DNA from: a virus
Reading direction: 5' to 3' (one strand)
DNA: 30,739 nt
Virus record (IMG/VR): IMGVR_UViG_3300024180_000021
Location: 1-30,739 of that record
Position numbers and translations under genes: made by a program
Notes under the pieces: generated by a model
The model's input: the letters and a program-made list of their open reading frames with translations, nothing else
What the model was told of the DNA's origin: nothing
Databases searched by the model: none
In this document: positions 16,736 through 24,964 of the stretch, one piece after another
How the letters are laid out: each line of letters starts with the position of its first letter
How positions within the stretch are numbered: position 1 is the stretch's first letter

Positions 16736-18553
16736 ATGAGTATAGTACTTAGAACAAACAAAGGATCAGCTTTGACTTATGATGAGATGGATAGAAATCA
16801 ATCTCAATTTTTCTATTCAAGCTCTAAGTCCCCGGATGGTCTCAAACTGAGACTACACTACACTGGAAGTGATAACTTAGATACAACAGAAGACTACGGA
16901 CCAACAAGGTACCATGAAGTATCCTTTCCCTTATTTGAATCAGAAATACCCGACTCCAATGTAGCAGGAGATAATACCCAGATACAGTTTAATGATAACG
17001 GGAATTTCGGAGCTGACTCTGTATTTGTGTTTACTGATAATAACCATTCCGTAGGTATTGGGACAACTACTCCCCTAAAGCGGTTAGACATAGTAGGAGA
17101 TGGAGCAAGAGGAGGAAATATAGCACTAAGAGGTAGTGTGAATCACGAAGGAGAAATACAATCACTTGCAGGTATTGAATTTTATAATGGAAACACAGAC
17201 GCAACTCTCTTAGGAAAAGTAGGTAGGTTAGAGTATATCGATAGCGATTTTGCAGATGATATATTTATACATTCAGGTGATCATAATATCAGCTCTGGAT
17301 TTGTTCCAGAACCAAACGATCCAAGATCTGTTCATATATCCTTAGGAAGAACAACTCTAAGTACAACCCCAGCAAACCGCATTGGAGCGACATTTAAAAG
17401 AATAGGTAGCAGTCCTTATATAACCGTAGGAATAAACAATACAGATTCTATATTAAATTTATCAGTAGTAGGAAATAACGGTATAGGAATATCCCATACT
17501 AACACAGCTACCAACGATCATTCGAGACTTAAATCGATAAAATCAAATAACTCATACTTCCTGCAGGAAACGGCACTGGGACTAAGAAAATTGCTACCAC
17601 ATCAATCAATTGCTGAAGGGTTGGAAATTAGCTCTCCAAATACAAGCAATGGAGGTAATGTACTAATGGTAATAAACACCGATTCAGAAGCTAAAGAAGG
17701 ATTCAATATAATTACAACCCAAAACTCTTCTGCACCTAATGCAACAGTGCTAGCTACCTTTCAAGCATCCGGTAAGGTAGGTATAGGTACTAATTTTCCT
17801 GCACATACAGGATTAACAATACAGGAACAGCTTTCTATTAAAAGTTTAACAGAATCTGACCCTCTTACAGAAATTAGTAGAACACTAGTTGCAGATTCAA
17901 CCGGATTAGTTAAAGAAGTTGTTGCAGCACCAGTACCAAAAGGAGGTATTATAATGTGGTCAGGAGCTACGAATGCTATACCAGAAGGATGGAGACTTTG
18001 TAAAAATGGAGTAGGAGAGGTAAATGGTGTAACTGTACCTAATTTATCTAATAAATTTATAATAGCATCTAGTAACAGTACTGGAACTCCAACTACAACA
18101 ATACTAGGTACAGGCGCAACCTCTACAGGTGGAAGTAATACACATAATCATGGAGGTAATACACAAAATACTACATTAACATTAAGTCAAATACCTGCAC
18201 ACGATCATATACCTGATACAATGCAAGGAAGATTTAGACACCTTACTGCATGGGTACACCCAAGCCTTGATGGAGCTACTGGAGGTTCTGGTACTAACAC
18301 TAATACAATATACGGAAACTTAGTAGACGGTGTAGGAAATACAGGTACATCTTTTGATGATAACGCAGGAGGTGAAGGTGCAGAGATTATATCACAAATT
18401 GCCTTCCCAGGACCACCAAACGGAATTTCATCCATTAGCAACATGGCTATTAAATCAGAAGGAGGCAACGCTGCTCACAAACACGTTATAGATGCAGCTT
18501 CAAATATACCTCAGTTTTATGCTTTAGCATATATAATTTATGTGGGAGTGTAA
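16736..18553 (+). CDS. Tail fibre with gp12-type collar/tip domain
   Basis: A 605-residue fibre protein. The N-terminus carries ALTYDEMDRNQSQFFYS (about 13-29), a version of the 'LT..EMD.NF' motif common at the virion-bound end of phage fibres and shared with the next gene. The shaft contains VGIGTTTPLKRLDIVGDG and VGIGTNFP segments, typical of Bacteroidota-phage fibres. From about residue 402, GGIIMWSGATNAIPEGWRLC begins a Phage_Tail_Collar domain. It is followed by a His/Gly/Thr-rich region with HNHGG and AHDH, and the end PQFYALAYIIYVGV, as in T4 gp12 where His residues bind metal in the trimeric tip. It probably makes contact with the host surface. It is the first gene after the ribozyme. 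Confidence 0.85.
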   Translation: MSIVLRTNKGSALTYDEMDRNQSQFFYSSSKSPDGLKLRLHYTGSDNLDTTEDYGPTRYHEVSFPLFESEIPDSNVAGDNTQIQFNDNGNFGADSVFVFTDNNHSVGIGTTTPLKRLDIVGDGARGGNIALRGSVNHEGEIQSLAGIEFYNGNTDATLLGKVGRLEYIDSDFADDIFIHSGDHNISSGFVPEPNDPRSVHISLGRTTLSTTPANRIGATFKRIGSSPYITVGINNTDSILNLSVVGNNGIGISHTNTATNDHSRLKSIKSNNSYFLQETALGLRKLLPHQSIAEGLEISSPNTSNGGNVLMVINTDSEAKEGFNIITTQNSSAPNATVLATFQASGKVGIGTNFPAHTGLTIQEQLSIKSLTESDPLTEISRTLVADSTGLVKEVVAAPVPKGGIIMWSGATNAIPEGWRLCKNGVGEVNGVTVPNLSNKFIIASSNSTGTPTTTILGTGATSTGGSNTHNHGGNTQNTTLTLSQIPAHDHIPDTMQGRFRHLTAWVHPSLDGATGGSGTNTNTIYGNLVDGVGNTGTSFDDNAGGEGAEIISQIAFPGPPNGISSISNMAIKSEGGNAAHKHVIDAASNIPQFYALAYIIYVGV

Positions 18554-18568
18554 TAAGAATATAAAAGA

Positions 18569-18580
18569 TATTTATAATAA
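18569..18580 (+). promoter_or_regulatory. Candidate late promoter element TATTTATAATAA
   Basis: In the 36-nt gap between two fibre genes, 9 nt before ATG 18590. It matches elements at 1166, 3572 and 12950 and has no -35-like TTG upstream. Gp55-family late promoters in T4 are also single-box (TATAAATA). This version is the reverse complement of that string on the coding strand. Confidence 0.35.
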
Positions 18581-18589
18581 AAATATATA

Positions 18590-20992
18590 ATGGCAATACC
18601 GGGATTAACATATAGGATAGAAAAAGAAAGTTCTTTGACCCATCTTGAGATGGATAATAATTTTAGATCAGTTATCTATTCTGGTTCTATTCACGATAGT
18701 GGAACTACCCTTCACTTACATTACGATACTGCTGTAGAAGATAAAATCATAATACCCTTAGGAGCAGCATCAGCAGGATTTACTATACTAAATAATACAA
18801 ACGATAATGTATTGACTGCAACAGGTCAAACAGCAACTCTACAAGGAGAATCGGGATTAAAATTTAGCTCTCCAAACAGTTTACTTACTTTAATAGGTAG
18901 AGCATCCATTGATGATGGATTCGGTAATGTTATACTAGGTGCTGGAGCAGGTGATAACCTAACCAGTGGAGATGGAGTGAAAAACGTACTAGTAGGTAGA
19001 GACTCTGGAACTATAGTAGATGGAAATAGAAACGTAGCAGTAGGGTATAGATCACTATTCAGTGCAGATGGACTTGATGATTCTGTAGCAATAGGAGAAC
19101 TAGCATTTAGTACATTAATATCCGGAGCAAATAATGTAGCATTAGGACGACAAGCAGGATCAACATTAACTGCAGGTAGCGGGAATATATACATAGGAAA
19201 TGGAGCTGGTCCAGTTTTCAGTAGTACACAAAGTAATAAGTTGTATATAAACAACCAAGCAAGTAATGTACCTTTAATTCTTGGAGACTTTAGTACAGGA
19301 ACAGTAGTATTTAATTCTACAGTATCAGCCTCTTACTTTAGTGGTTCATATTATGGAGATGGTTCAAACTTAACAGGATTAACAGCAACATCAGAATGGG
19401 ACGGTACTAGAGATGGGGATGGTGAAATAACCGGTTCCTTCACAGTATCAGGTTCAAACGTTATCGTAGACTTTACAGCAGTAGAAGCTATATCAGGCTC
19501 AATATTCTCTGGGTCGTTCTATGGAGATGGAAGTAACTTAACAGGAATAACAGCAGACTCATTTCCATACACTGGTTCAGCAAGGATATCAGGAAGTTTA
19601 AGAGTAGATGGACCTGCTCAAATAACAGGGTCATTCACAGTAAGCGGTTCAAGCCCAGAAATATACCTGAAAGGAGACACCTATATTGACGATAACATAC
19701 GTATAAAAAATATAGCTGAACGTGCTTTCGGTATCGGAGTAAAAGCATTGAATGAATCTAACGCTACTGAAGGAATTGCTATAGGATTTGAATCAGGGGT
19801 AAAAGCTAGGAGTAATAGCACCCTCATTGGAAACTACACAGGGTACAATGCCGGTAATAGTTCTACATATGTAGGTCAAGGAGCTGGAGCTACGATAGCA
19901 GGGAAATACAATACAGCAATTGGTGCTAATACCCTTCAAGGACAGAACGGAAAAGGAGACAAAAATACAGCATTAGGATATGATGCAGGAAACGCTATTC
20001 TAAGCGGTAATAGGAATACCGCTATTGGATATCAATCTTTATATAACCATCCAGACGGTAACCACAATACTGCTATAGGTTATCAAGCTCTATTTTACCT
20101 AGACTCCAAGTTTGACAATAATACTGCAATAGGAAGTAATGCAGGTGAGTTAGCCAAAGGAGACGGAAATGTATTTATCGGATATAAAGCAGGACCTCAA
20201 TCAACCGGTACTGTAAACCTTAACGATAAATTATATATTAACAACGAGCAATCTAATACTCCATTAATAAAAGGAGATTTTAATTTAGGCAGCGTTACTA
20301 TAAACTCACAAGTAACAGCTTCTAAGTTTTTAGGAACTTATTATGGAGATGGTTCTAACCTCTCTGGATTGGAATGGGACGGTTCTCATGACGGTAATGC
20401 AAATATAACCGGATCCTTTATAGTATCAAGCTCAACAGCAGTAGTAGATTTTACTAATACAGCAGCTATATCAGGTTCTAACTTCTCAGGGAGTTTTGCT
20501 GGAGACGGTAGTAACTTAACAGGAGTAGCATCAGAATGGGACGGCTCTCACAACGGTAATGCATCGATATCAGGATCACTTATAGTATCAGGTGCATTAG
20601 ATATAGCAGATACAGTAACGATATCCTCAACAGGATACCCTGGAGGACCAGGAGTAGAATTAATACACGTTAGTAAAACAGGAGTAACAGGAAATACAGT
20701 AATAAAAGTATTTGATACTACATCAACAGGGTATACTGGATTTAAAGCTGATTACTCAACATCAAATTCTTCTTTTAGTGAAAGTAGAACAGGATTTTTA
20801 ATGGGAGCTTGGAATACATCTAGCTCTACGCAGATCGTAGACAAACATACCCTATCTTTAGGTGTTACAAATTCAACAGAATTTACTCTAGTAAAATCAG
20901 CTAATCAAGCTACATTAACAATAGAACCTGCAAATGGATTTTATAGTTACGATGTGAATATAATAATAACAGCATTTAAAAAACAAGTGTAA
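18590..20992 (+). CDS. Long tail fibre with head-type beta-roll and GDGSNLTGL repeats
   Basis: An 800-residue fibre. Residues 10-30 (SSLTHLEMDNNFRSVIYS) repeat the virion-binding motif of the preceding fibre. Two blocks (about 115-220 and 400-545) consist of repeats such as NTAIGYQSL, NTALGYDAG and NVALGRQAG, which match the left-handed beta-roll (YadA-head/Hep_Hag) pattern of trimeric adhesins. Between and after them are copies of YYGDGSNLTGL and EWDGS.DGN..ITGSF.VS (about 245-335 and 580-660). The last 130 residues (AADTV-like start to IIITAFKKQV) form a different beta domain, perhaps the tip. Long shaft plus host-like adhesin repeats suggests receptor binding. The repeats also allow recombination with the next gene. 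Confidence 0.8.
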   Translation: MAIPGLTYRIEKESSLTHLEMDNNFRSVIYSGSIHDSGTTLHLHYDTAVEDKIIIPLGAASAGFTILNNTNDNVLTATGQTATLQGESGLKFSSPNSLLTLIGRASIDDGFGNVILGAGAGDNLTSGDGVKNVLVGRDSGTIVDGNRNVAVGYRSLFSADGLDDSVAIGELAFSTLISGANNVALGRQAGSTLTAGSGNIYIGNGAGPVFSSTQSNKLYINNQASNVPLILGDFSTGTVVFNSTVSASYFSGSYYGDGSNLTGLTATSEWDGTRDGDGEITGSFTVSGSNVIVDFTAVEAISGSIFSGSFYGDGSNLTGITADSFPYTGSARISGSLRVDGPAQITGSFTVSGSSPEIYLKGDTYIDDNIRIKNIAERAFGIGVKALNESNATEGIAIGFESGVKARSNSTLIGNYTGYNAGNSSTYVGQGAGATIAGKYNTAIGANTLQGQNGKGDKNTALGYDAGNAILSGNRNTAIGYQSLYNHPDGNHNTAIGYQALFYLDSKFDNNTAIGSNAGELAKGDGNVFIGYKAGPQSTGTVNLNDKLYINNEQSNTPLIKGDFNLGSVTINSQVTASKFLGTYYGDGSNLSGLEWDGSHDGNANITGSFIVSSSTAVVDFTNTAAISGSNFSGSFAGDGSNLTGVASEWDGSHNGNASISGSLIVSGALDIADTVTISSTGYPGGPGVELIHVSKTGVTGNTVIKVFDTTSTGYTGFKADYSTSNSSFSESRTGFLMGAWNTSSSTQIVDKHTLSLGVTNSTEFTLVKSANQATLTIEPANGFYSYDVNIIITAFKKQV
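19341..20605 (+). repeat. Repeated fibre modules (GDGSNLTGL / WDG-ITGSF)
   Basis: In-frame repeats at the DNA level: TTATGGAGATGG-TTC at 19351 and 20341, related ATGGAGATGGAAGTAACTTA at about 19520, and GGAGACGGTAGTAACTTAAC at about 20501. Each is followed by a GAATGGGACGG-type segment encoding WDG and an ITGSF/ISGSL strand. More divergent copies continue in the following gene near 21070, 21240, 21310 and 21465. The unit is roughly 60-70 residues where two copies adjoin. Confidence 0.75.
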
Positions 20993-21004
20993 ATAAAGTA
21001 GAAC

Positions 21005-22597
21005 ATGGCTAACGAACATATATTTAAGAGTGGAGTTGTAGTTTCCGGAAGTATAGAATCCACTACGGGTTTTGTAGGAGATGGAACAGGATTAACAGGA
21101 ATTACTTCAACAACAGTCTGGAATGGAAAATTAGATGGAGATTCATCAATAACCGGATCACTAACTGTCTCCGGTTCTACAGCAAGAGTTGACTTTGTTG
21201 AAACTGCAGGAGTGACAGGATCTTTCTCAGGCTCGTTCAAAGGTAACGGCTCAGACTTAACCAATATAAACATTAACGGCACTACAGCATCAAACGTTGC
21301 ACTTTCTGGTACGTTTACCGGTAACGGTTCTGGATTAACAGGATTAGAACCTTTTCCTTATTATGGAGATGCTAAAGTAACCGGTTCATTAACTGTCTCT
21401 AGCTCTTTAGTAGATTTTACAGACTCTATAGCTATATCAGGATCTATTTTCTCCGGTTCTTTTGTAGGAGACGGAACAGGGCTATCAGGACTAACAGCAT
21501 CACCTGCTGGAACGAACCATCAGGTACAATATAATAACAATGGAGTAACAGGAGCATCTAACAACTTTAGATTTGATTCCGCTACTTTATACGTTTCACA
21601 ATCAATACAAATAAGTACATCTGGAAGTGGCGCATTAAGACTAACTCAAGATTATAATAGTCCTAATATATCTCTTCTTCAAGCAAGAGGAAGTGGAGGT
21701 ACTAATATGGGTTCTTTCTTATTACAAGGTAGAACACCTTACGGAACTACTAGTAACTATTTAACAGTAAGTAGTGCAGAAGTAGACGCACAACTAGCCT
21801 TAATAAAAGGCGGACGACTATCAGTAGGCGGGTATCCAACAACAACCCCAACCGCAGCACAAGGTAACCTATTTGTAAAAAGAAATACTTCTTCTAACGG
21901 TGCTTCTGCAGATACAGTAGCAACTTTTATAAATTCTGATACAGGCGCATACGGCGGCGGTGGATTTATAGATATAATAGGGAATTCAAATGATTACGCA
22001 TCAGGAGGGATAAGGGTTAAAAACGGAATACATACCGACGGAGAAATATACTACGCGGCCGGATCGAGGAAGATTATTTTACATACAAATAAAAGAGGGA
22101 TTAGCTTAAATAGCTCAGGACTGGAATTTAAAAATAACAATTCAACACAGCTTGTTATAGACCACGACGGTAATGTGGGGATAGGCGTAACTACACCATC
22201 ACAGAAATTAGATGTACAAGGAAAAATAGCCGTTAAAGATAAGGTTTTAGTTGACGGAACCGACTTTGATATAGCTTCCTTAGAATCTACTGCAGGTCAT
22301 AAAATTGCACGTGTAGATACACAAGACGGTATCTTTGATTACGGTAACGAAACCATGCACATTAACTCAGGTAAAGTAGGAATTGGTACTGCATCTCCTT
22401 CTTCTTCAGCTATACTTGATGTTTCAAGTACAACAAAAGGAGTTTTATTACCTAGAATGACTACAACACAAATAAACGCAATATCTTCTCCAGCAGAAGG
22501 TCTTACGGTATTTAATACCCTTTTAAATACTCTGTGCTTTTACAATGGTGTAACTTGGCGTAAAGTTAGTGACTCTAATATGAACCCACTTCCGTAA
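21005..22597 (+). CDS. Tail fibre/tip protein with Bacteroidota-type C-terminus
   Basis: A 530-residue protein that starts 12 nt after the previous fibre. It lacks the LT..EMD motif and begins directly with repeat modules: FVGDGTGLTGI, SSITGSLTVSG, GSFKGNGSDLTNI, TFTGNGSGLTGL and SFVGDGTGLSGL (residues about 20-165). The middle (190-370) is beta-rich. The C-terminal third has VGIGVTTPSQKLDV and VGIGTASPSSSAILDV, and then GVLLPRMTTTQINAISSPAE with a final FYNGVTWRKV. This ending is widespread in fibres and surface proteins of Bacteroidota genomes and their phages and supports such a host. It may form a second part of one long fibre with the preceding protein. There is no obvious endosialidase chaperone signature. 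Confidence 0.75.
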   Translation: MANEHIFKSGVVVSGSIESTTGFVGDGTGLTGITSTTVWNGKLDGDSSITGSLTVSGSTARVDFVETAGVTGSFSGSFKGNGSDLTNININGTTASNVALSGTFTGNGSGLTGLEPFPYYGDAKVTGSLTVSSSLVDFTDSIAISGSIFSGSFVGDGTGLSGLTASPAGTNHQVQYNNNGVTGASNNFRFDSATLYVSQSIQISTSGSGALRLTQDYNSPNISLLQARGSGGTNMGSFLLQGRTPYGTTSNYLTVSSAEVDAQLALIKGGRLSVGGYPTTTPTAAQGNLFVKRNTSSNGASADTVATFINSDTGAYGGGGFIDIIGNSNDYASGGIRVKNGIHTDGEIYYAAGSRKIILHTNKRGISLNSSGLEFKNNNSTQLVIDHDGNVGIGVTTPSQKLDVQGKIAVKDKVLVDGTDFDIASLESTAGHKIARVDTQDGIFDYGNETMHINSGKVGIGTASPSSSAILDVSSTTKGVLLPRMTTTQINAISSPAEGLTVFNTLLNTLCFYNGVTWRKVSDSNMNPLP

Positions 22598-22614
22598 GAT
22601 ATTTAAAAGAATAG

Positions 22615-22643
22615 TTGTAATAGGGTAGATTATTTCATATATT
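22615..22643 (+). promoter_or_regulatory. Promoter: TTGTAA-N17-TATATT
   Basis: In the 69-nt gap after the last fibre gene, a -35-like TTGTAA (22615-22620) and -10-like TATATT (22638-22643) are 17 nt apart, with TTATTTCA ending the spacer. The site agrees with two others (24917, 29431) in box sequence, spacing and a T-rich spacer end (TTATTTTTCT there). It would open the accessory block 29 nt before ATG 22667. No terminator-type hairpin was seen in this gap. Confidence 0.6.
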
Positions 22644-22666
22644 TAATTAACTAAACTTTTAAACAA

Positions 22667-23152
22667 ATGACTGATCCAACTTGGAATTATAAAGGACTAC
22701 CTGTACTCGGTATAAAAAATATGCCTGAAGGAACCTATGGATTTATATACGAGGTTACACACATACCGACTGGTAAAAAATATATAGGAAAAAAAGTACT
22801 CTTTTTTGAAAGAAATAAAAAACTAGGTAAAAGAGAACTAGCTGCTTTAAGAGAAGAACGAAAAGCTAAAGGAATTGGCGGTAGAGTACCGGCTAAAAAG
22901 AAGGTTATAAAAGAATCAGATTGGCAAACATACTATGGCTCCCAAAAAGAAATACTAGAATTAGTAAGAAACGGAGAAGTAAAGCAATTCAAGAGAGATA
23001 TAATTAAATATGTACAGAATAAGAAGCAATTAACTTATTTTGAAACAAAACACCTATTTATAAAAGAGGTATTAGAAACTCGTAATAACTATATAAACGA
23101 TAATATCCTCGGTAAATTTTATAGAAAAGACTTTTCAGATGATAAAAATTAA
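22667..23152 (+). CDS. GIY-YIG nuclease-like protein
   Basis: A 161-residue protein. Residues about 24-45 contain the paired strands GFIYEV and KKYIGKK, the GIY-YIG core motif in relaxed form. Further on are YYGSQKEI and a C-terminal segment with FETKHLFI (candidate metal-binding Glu) and YINDNILG, as in this nuclease family. The stretch 50-90 is very basic (KRELAALREERKAKG) and may bind DNA. Such proteins in T4-like phages act as free-standing homing or degradative endonucleases. It is the first gene behind a promoter-like site and overlaps the next gene by 14 nt. It lies 6 kb from the group I RNA, so any link between them is speculative. Confidence 0.65.
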   Translation: MTDPTWNYKGLPVLGIKNMPEGTYGFIYEVTHIPTGKKYIGKKVLFFERNKKLGKRELAALREERKAKGIGGRVPAKKKVIKESDWQTYYGSQKEILELVRNGEVKQFKRDIIKYVQNKKQLTYFETKHLFIKEVLETRNNYINDNILGKFYRKDFSDDKN

Positions 23153-23903
23153 AGACTTAGTAGGAATTCCATCATTACAATATCATTTAGATAATGATCT
23201 AACACTACATGAGAATGTCTACCGTTATTCTAGCGATAGCTTTATACAATTATTTAGTGAAGCAAGAGACGCTTGGAGAGACGGGTATATTCAACTCAAT
23301 GAAGAAGATACTCAACTGCTAGAAGATACAGATATTGGCTTATACGGAGAGTACGAAGGACAAAAAGTACCCTTAGATCTACCAATGCAGGAAGGTTCAT
23401 ATGAAGAAGGTGGGGAAGATGATAGAAAACATGCCCTTTTACGAGTAGCACCTAGAAACTATGAAGATATGATTGATAAGTTACAAGACATGAACATTAA
23501 CCATAACCGTCAATCAGATACAGTAATAAAAGTATATACAGATAGAATATCAGATAAAGTAATATATAATATAACTCATGATGTTTGGGTAGATAGGTTT
23601 ACACTTAATGAAGCAGAATACAAAGGAAGAGAAGTTCCTTTGAATAAACCAAAAAGAGGAGGACCTAAAAAGTTCTTTGTTTACGTAAAGAATCCTAAAA
23701 CAGGAAACGTAAAAAAAGTTAACTTCGGTGATAGCGGTAACTTATCTGTTAAAATAAAAGAACCAGGAGCAAGAGCATCTTTTGCAGCCAGACATAAATG
23801 TGCACAAAAGAAAGATAAAACTAAGGCAGGGTACTGGTCCTGTAATATAGGAAGGTATTGGAAATCTTTAGGAGGTTCAAAGAATTTTAGTGGATACTGG
23901 TAG
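23139..23903 (+). CDS. Conserved phage protein with Cys/Trp C-terminal domain
   Basis: A 254-residue protein. The C-terminal 80 residues (KKFFVYVKNPKTGNVKKVNFGD ..., then ASFAARHKCAQKKDKTKAGYW, SCNIGRYW) form a domain I recall from many large marine phages, with two cysteines about 15 residues apart and basic residues, perhaps nucleic-acid or metal binding. Function is unknown. The N-terminal part holds IGLYGEYEGQKVPLDLP (about 67-83), echoed later as EAEYKGREVPLNKP (about 158-171), so two copies of a short EY.G..VPL.. motif flank a region RKHALLRVAPRNYEDMIDKL. It overlaps both neighbours by 14 nt. Confidence 0.6.
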   Translation: MIKIKDLVGIPSLQYHLDNDLTLHENVYRYSSDSFIQLFSEARDAWRDGYIQLNEEDTQLLEDTDIGLYGEYEGQKVPLDLPMQEGSYEEGGEDDRKHALLRVAPRNYEDMIDKLQDMNINHNRQSDTVIKVYTDRISDKVIYNITHDVWVDRFTLNEAEYKGREVPLNKPKRGGPKKFFVYVKNPKTGNVKKVNFGDSGNLSVKIKEPGARASFAARHKCAQKKDKTKAGYWSCNIGRYWKSLGGSKNFSGYW

Positions 23904-24141
23904 ACCGTACATAGAAGAAGGAGAAGTAAGAACATTTACAGATAATGTAGATGAGAAAGAACTAGTATGGCATAGAGACTATGAAGACCGTATAATAGAA
24001 CCTGTTCAAGAAACAGATTGGAAATTCCAATACGATAATAATACACCAGAGACATTAAAACGTCTATTTATAAGAAGAGGAGTGTATCATAGATTAATTA
24101 AAGGTACAGGAGACTTAAAACTTAAAGTAATAAAATTGTGA
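23890..24141 (+). CDS. Small cupin-like protein
   Basis: An 83-residue protein using a GTG start inside the preceding gene. The sequence GRPYIEEGEVRTFTDN, then ELVWHRDYEDRIIEPV, WKFQYDN and a closing YHRLIKGTGDLKLKVI has the spacing of a compact cupin: an early H-R-D, an acidic middle strand, and a late His. Related small proteins occur in other large phages as far as I recall, without known substrate. Using the GTG gives the full fold, since no ATG is available before residue 30. Its stop TGA overlaps the GTG start of the next gene (GTGA). Confidence 0.6.
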   Translation: MDTGRPYIEEGEVRTFTDNVDEKELVWHRDYEDRIIEPVQETDWKFQYDNNTPETLKRLFIRRGVYHRLIKGTGDLKLKVIKL

Positions 24142-24485
24142 TAAATTTAACTAAAATAATACTAAACGAAAGTAACTACGATAATCAAGCTAATTCTTTA
24201 CACTCGGAGTTAAAAAGCAAATACGGAGAATTTGACCCTCACGTCAGAATGGCAGAGTATAGTCAAGATAGAAAAGATGATGATCCACTAAAAGGAAAAG
24301 GATTTGGTATGGTAGACTTTATAGTTAAACACGATATACCAGAAGATGTATTTGATAATATTAAATTACATTTAAAAAATAAAGGATACGAAGTACAGAG
24401 CGCTAATAGGTTCTTTGAATCAGAACCTGGAGAAAGAGATTATTATCCTAAAATTAATTTTCATTTCAACTTAGAAACAGAATAA
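24138..24485 (+). CDS. Unknown protein with capsid-targeting-like N-terminus
   Basis: A 115-residue protein beginning at GTG 24138 (INLTKIILNESNYDN). The first 11 residues resemble a short hydrophobic peptide ending in an NE-S junction. The rest is mixed: charged residues 25-50 (AEYSQDRKDDDP) and an alpha/beta part, VDFIVKHDIPEDVFDNIKLHL, ending INFHFNLETE. No family was recognised. The start is chosen because it overlaps the TGA of the previous gene by GTGA and because the resulting N-terminus matches those of the genes at 24485 and 27287. Its stop overlaps the next ATG by 1 nt. Confidence 0.6.
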   Translation: MINLTKIILNESNYDNQANSLHSELKSKYGEFDPHVRMAEYSQDRKDDDPLKGKGFGMVDFIVKHDIPEDVFDNIKLHLKNKGYEVQSANRFFESEPGERDYYPKINFHFNLETE

Positions 24486-24916
24486 TGAAATTATCTAAAA
24501 TCATATTAGAAGGTCCTCTAGAATATGATCCAGGTTTTAGTCGAGAAATAGACAAAATACAAGACCAGGGAGGTAAGTACATAGGTTCTGGAGATTACGG
24601 CTCAGTATACCTACTCAACGGAAAAGCTGTAAAAGTTACAACAGATGAAGTAGAAATAGAACATGCCGAGATTCTTAAAGGAAAAAAAACTAACAACTTT
24701 GTATACATATACGATGTCAAAAAATTAGATACTAAGTTAGGTATCATTACAATGGAGGTTATGGGTGAATATAAAGGAGAAGTACCTAATGAATTTATAG
24801 ATGCATTAGAGAAAGAAGCCTCTAACCTAGGTATAGACCCAGACGAATTAGACCTGAGACCTGACAACTTTATGGTACACCCTAAATCAGGTAAATTAAA
24901 AATGACTGACGTATAG
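24485..24916 (+). CDS. Miniature protein-kinase-like protein
   Basis: A 143-residue protein with an abbreviated protein-kinase fold. The glycine-rich loop is GSGDYGSVY (about 38-46), the candidate VAIK lysine is in KAVKVTTD (about 51-58), the helix C Glu could be in EIEHAEIL, and the catalytic loop is LRPDNFMVHP (about 125-134), where D and N are kept but the usual His-Arg is LR. TDV at the end stands for DFG and the chain stops there, so the activation segment and most of the C-lobe are missing. It begins MKLSKIILEG, like other short leader peptides here. Catalysis is uncertain. It may be an active mini-kinase or a pseudokinase-type binder. Confidence 0.65.
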   Translation: MKLSKIILEGPLEYDPGFSREIDKIQDQGGKYIGSGDYGSVYLLNGKAVKVTTDEVEIEHAEILKGKKTNNFVYIYDVKKLDTKLGIITMEVMGEYKGEVPNEFIDALEKEASNLGIDPDELDLRPDNFMVHPKSGKLKMTDV

Positions 24917-24945
24917 TTGGTATTCCCATTTATTTTTCTTATCTT
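24917..24945 (+). promoter_or_regulatory. Promoter: TTGGTA-N17-TATCTT
   Basis: TTGGTA (24917-24922) and TATCTT (24940-24945) are 17 nt apart with the spacer ending TTATTTTTCT, identical in that ten-base stretch to the site at 29431. TTG-N20-TATCTTTA is near the Bacteroidota consensus (TTG ... TAnnTTTG). It directly follows the mini-kinase stop. The predicted start of transcription near 24952 leaves a leader of about 13 nt before ATG 24965. Confidence 0.65.
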
Positions 24946-24964
24946 TATATATTAATTGTTATGT

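Noticed and set aside
22598-22666. Terminator after the fibre genes
   Set aside because: No GC-rich hairpin followed by a T-run is present. The gap instead contains a promoter-like site.
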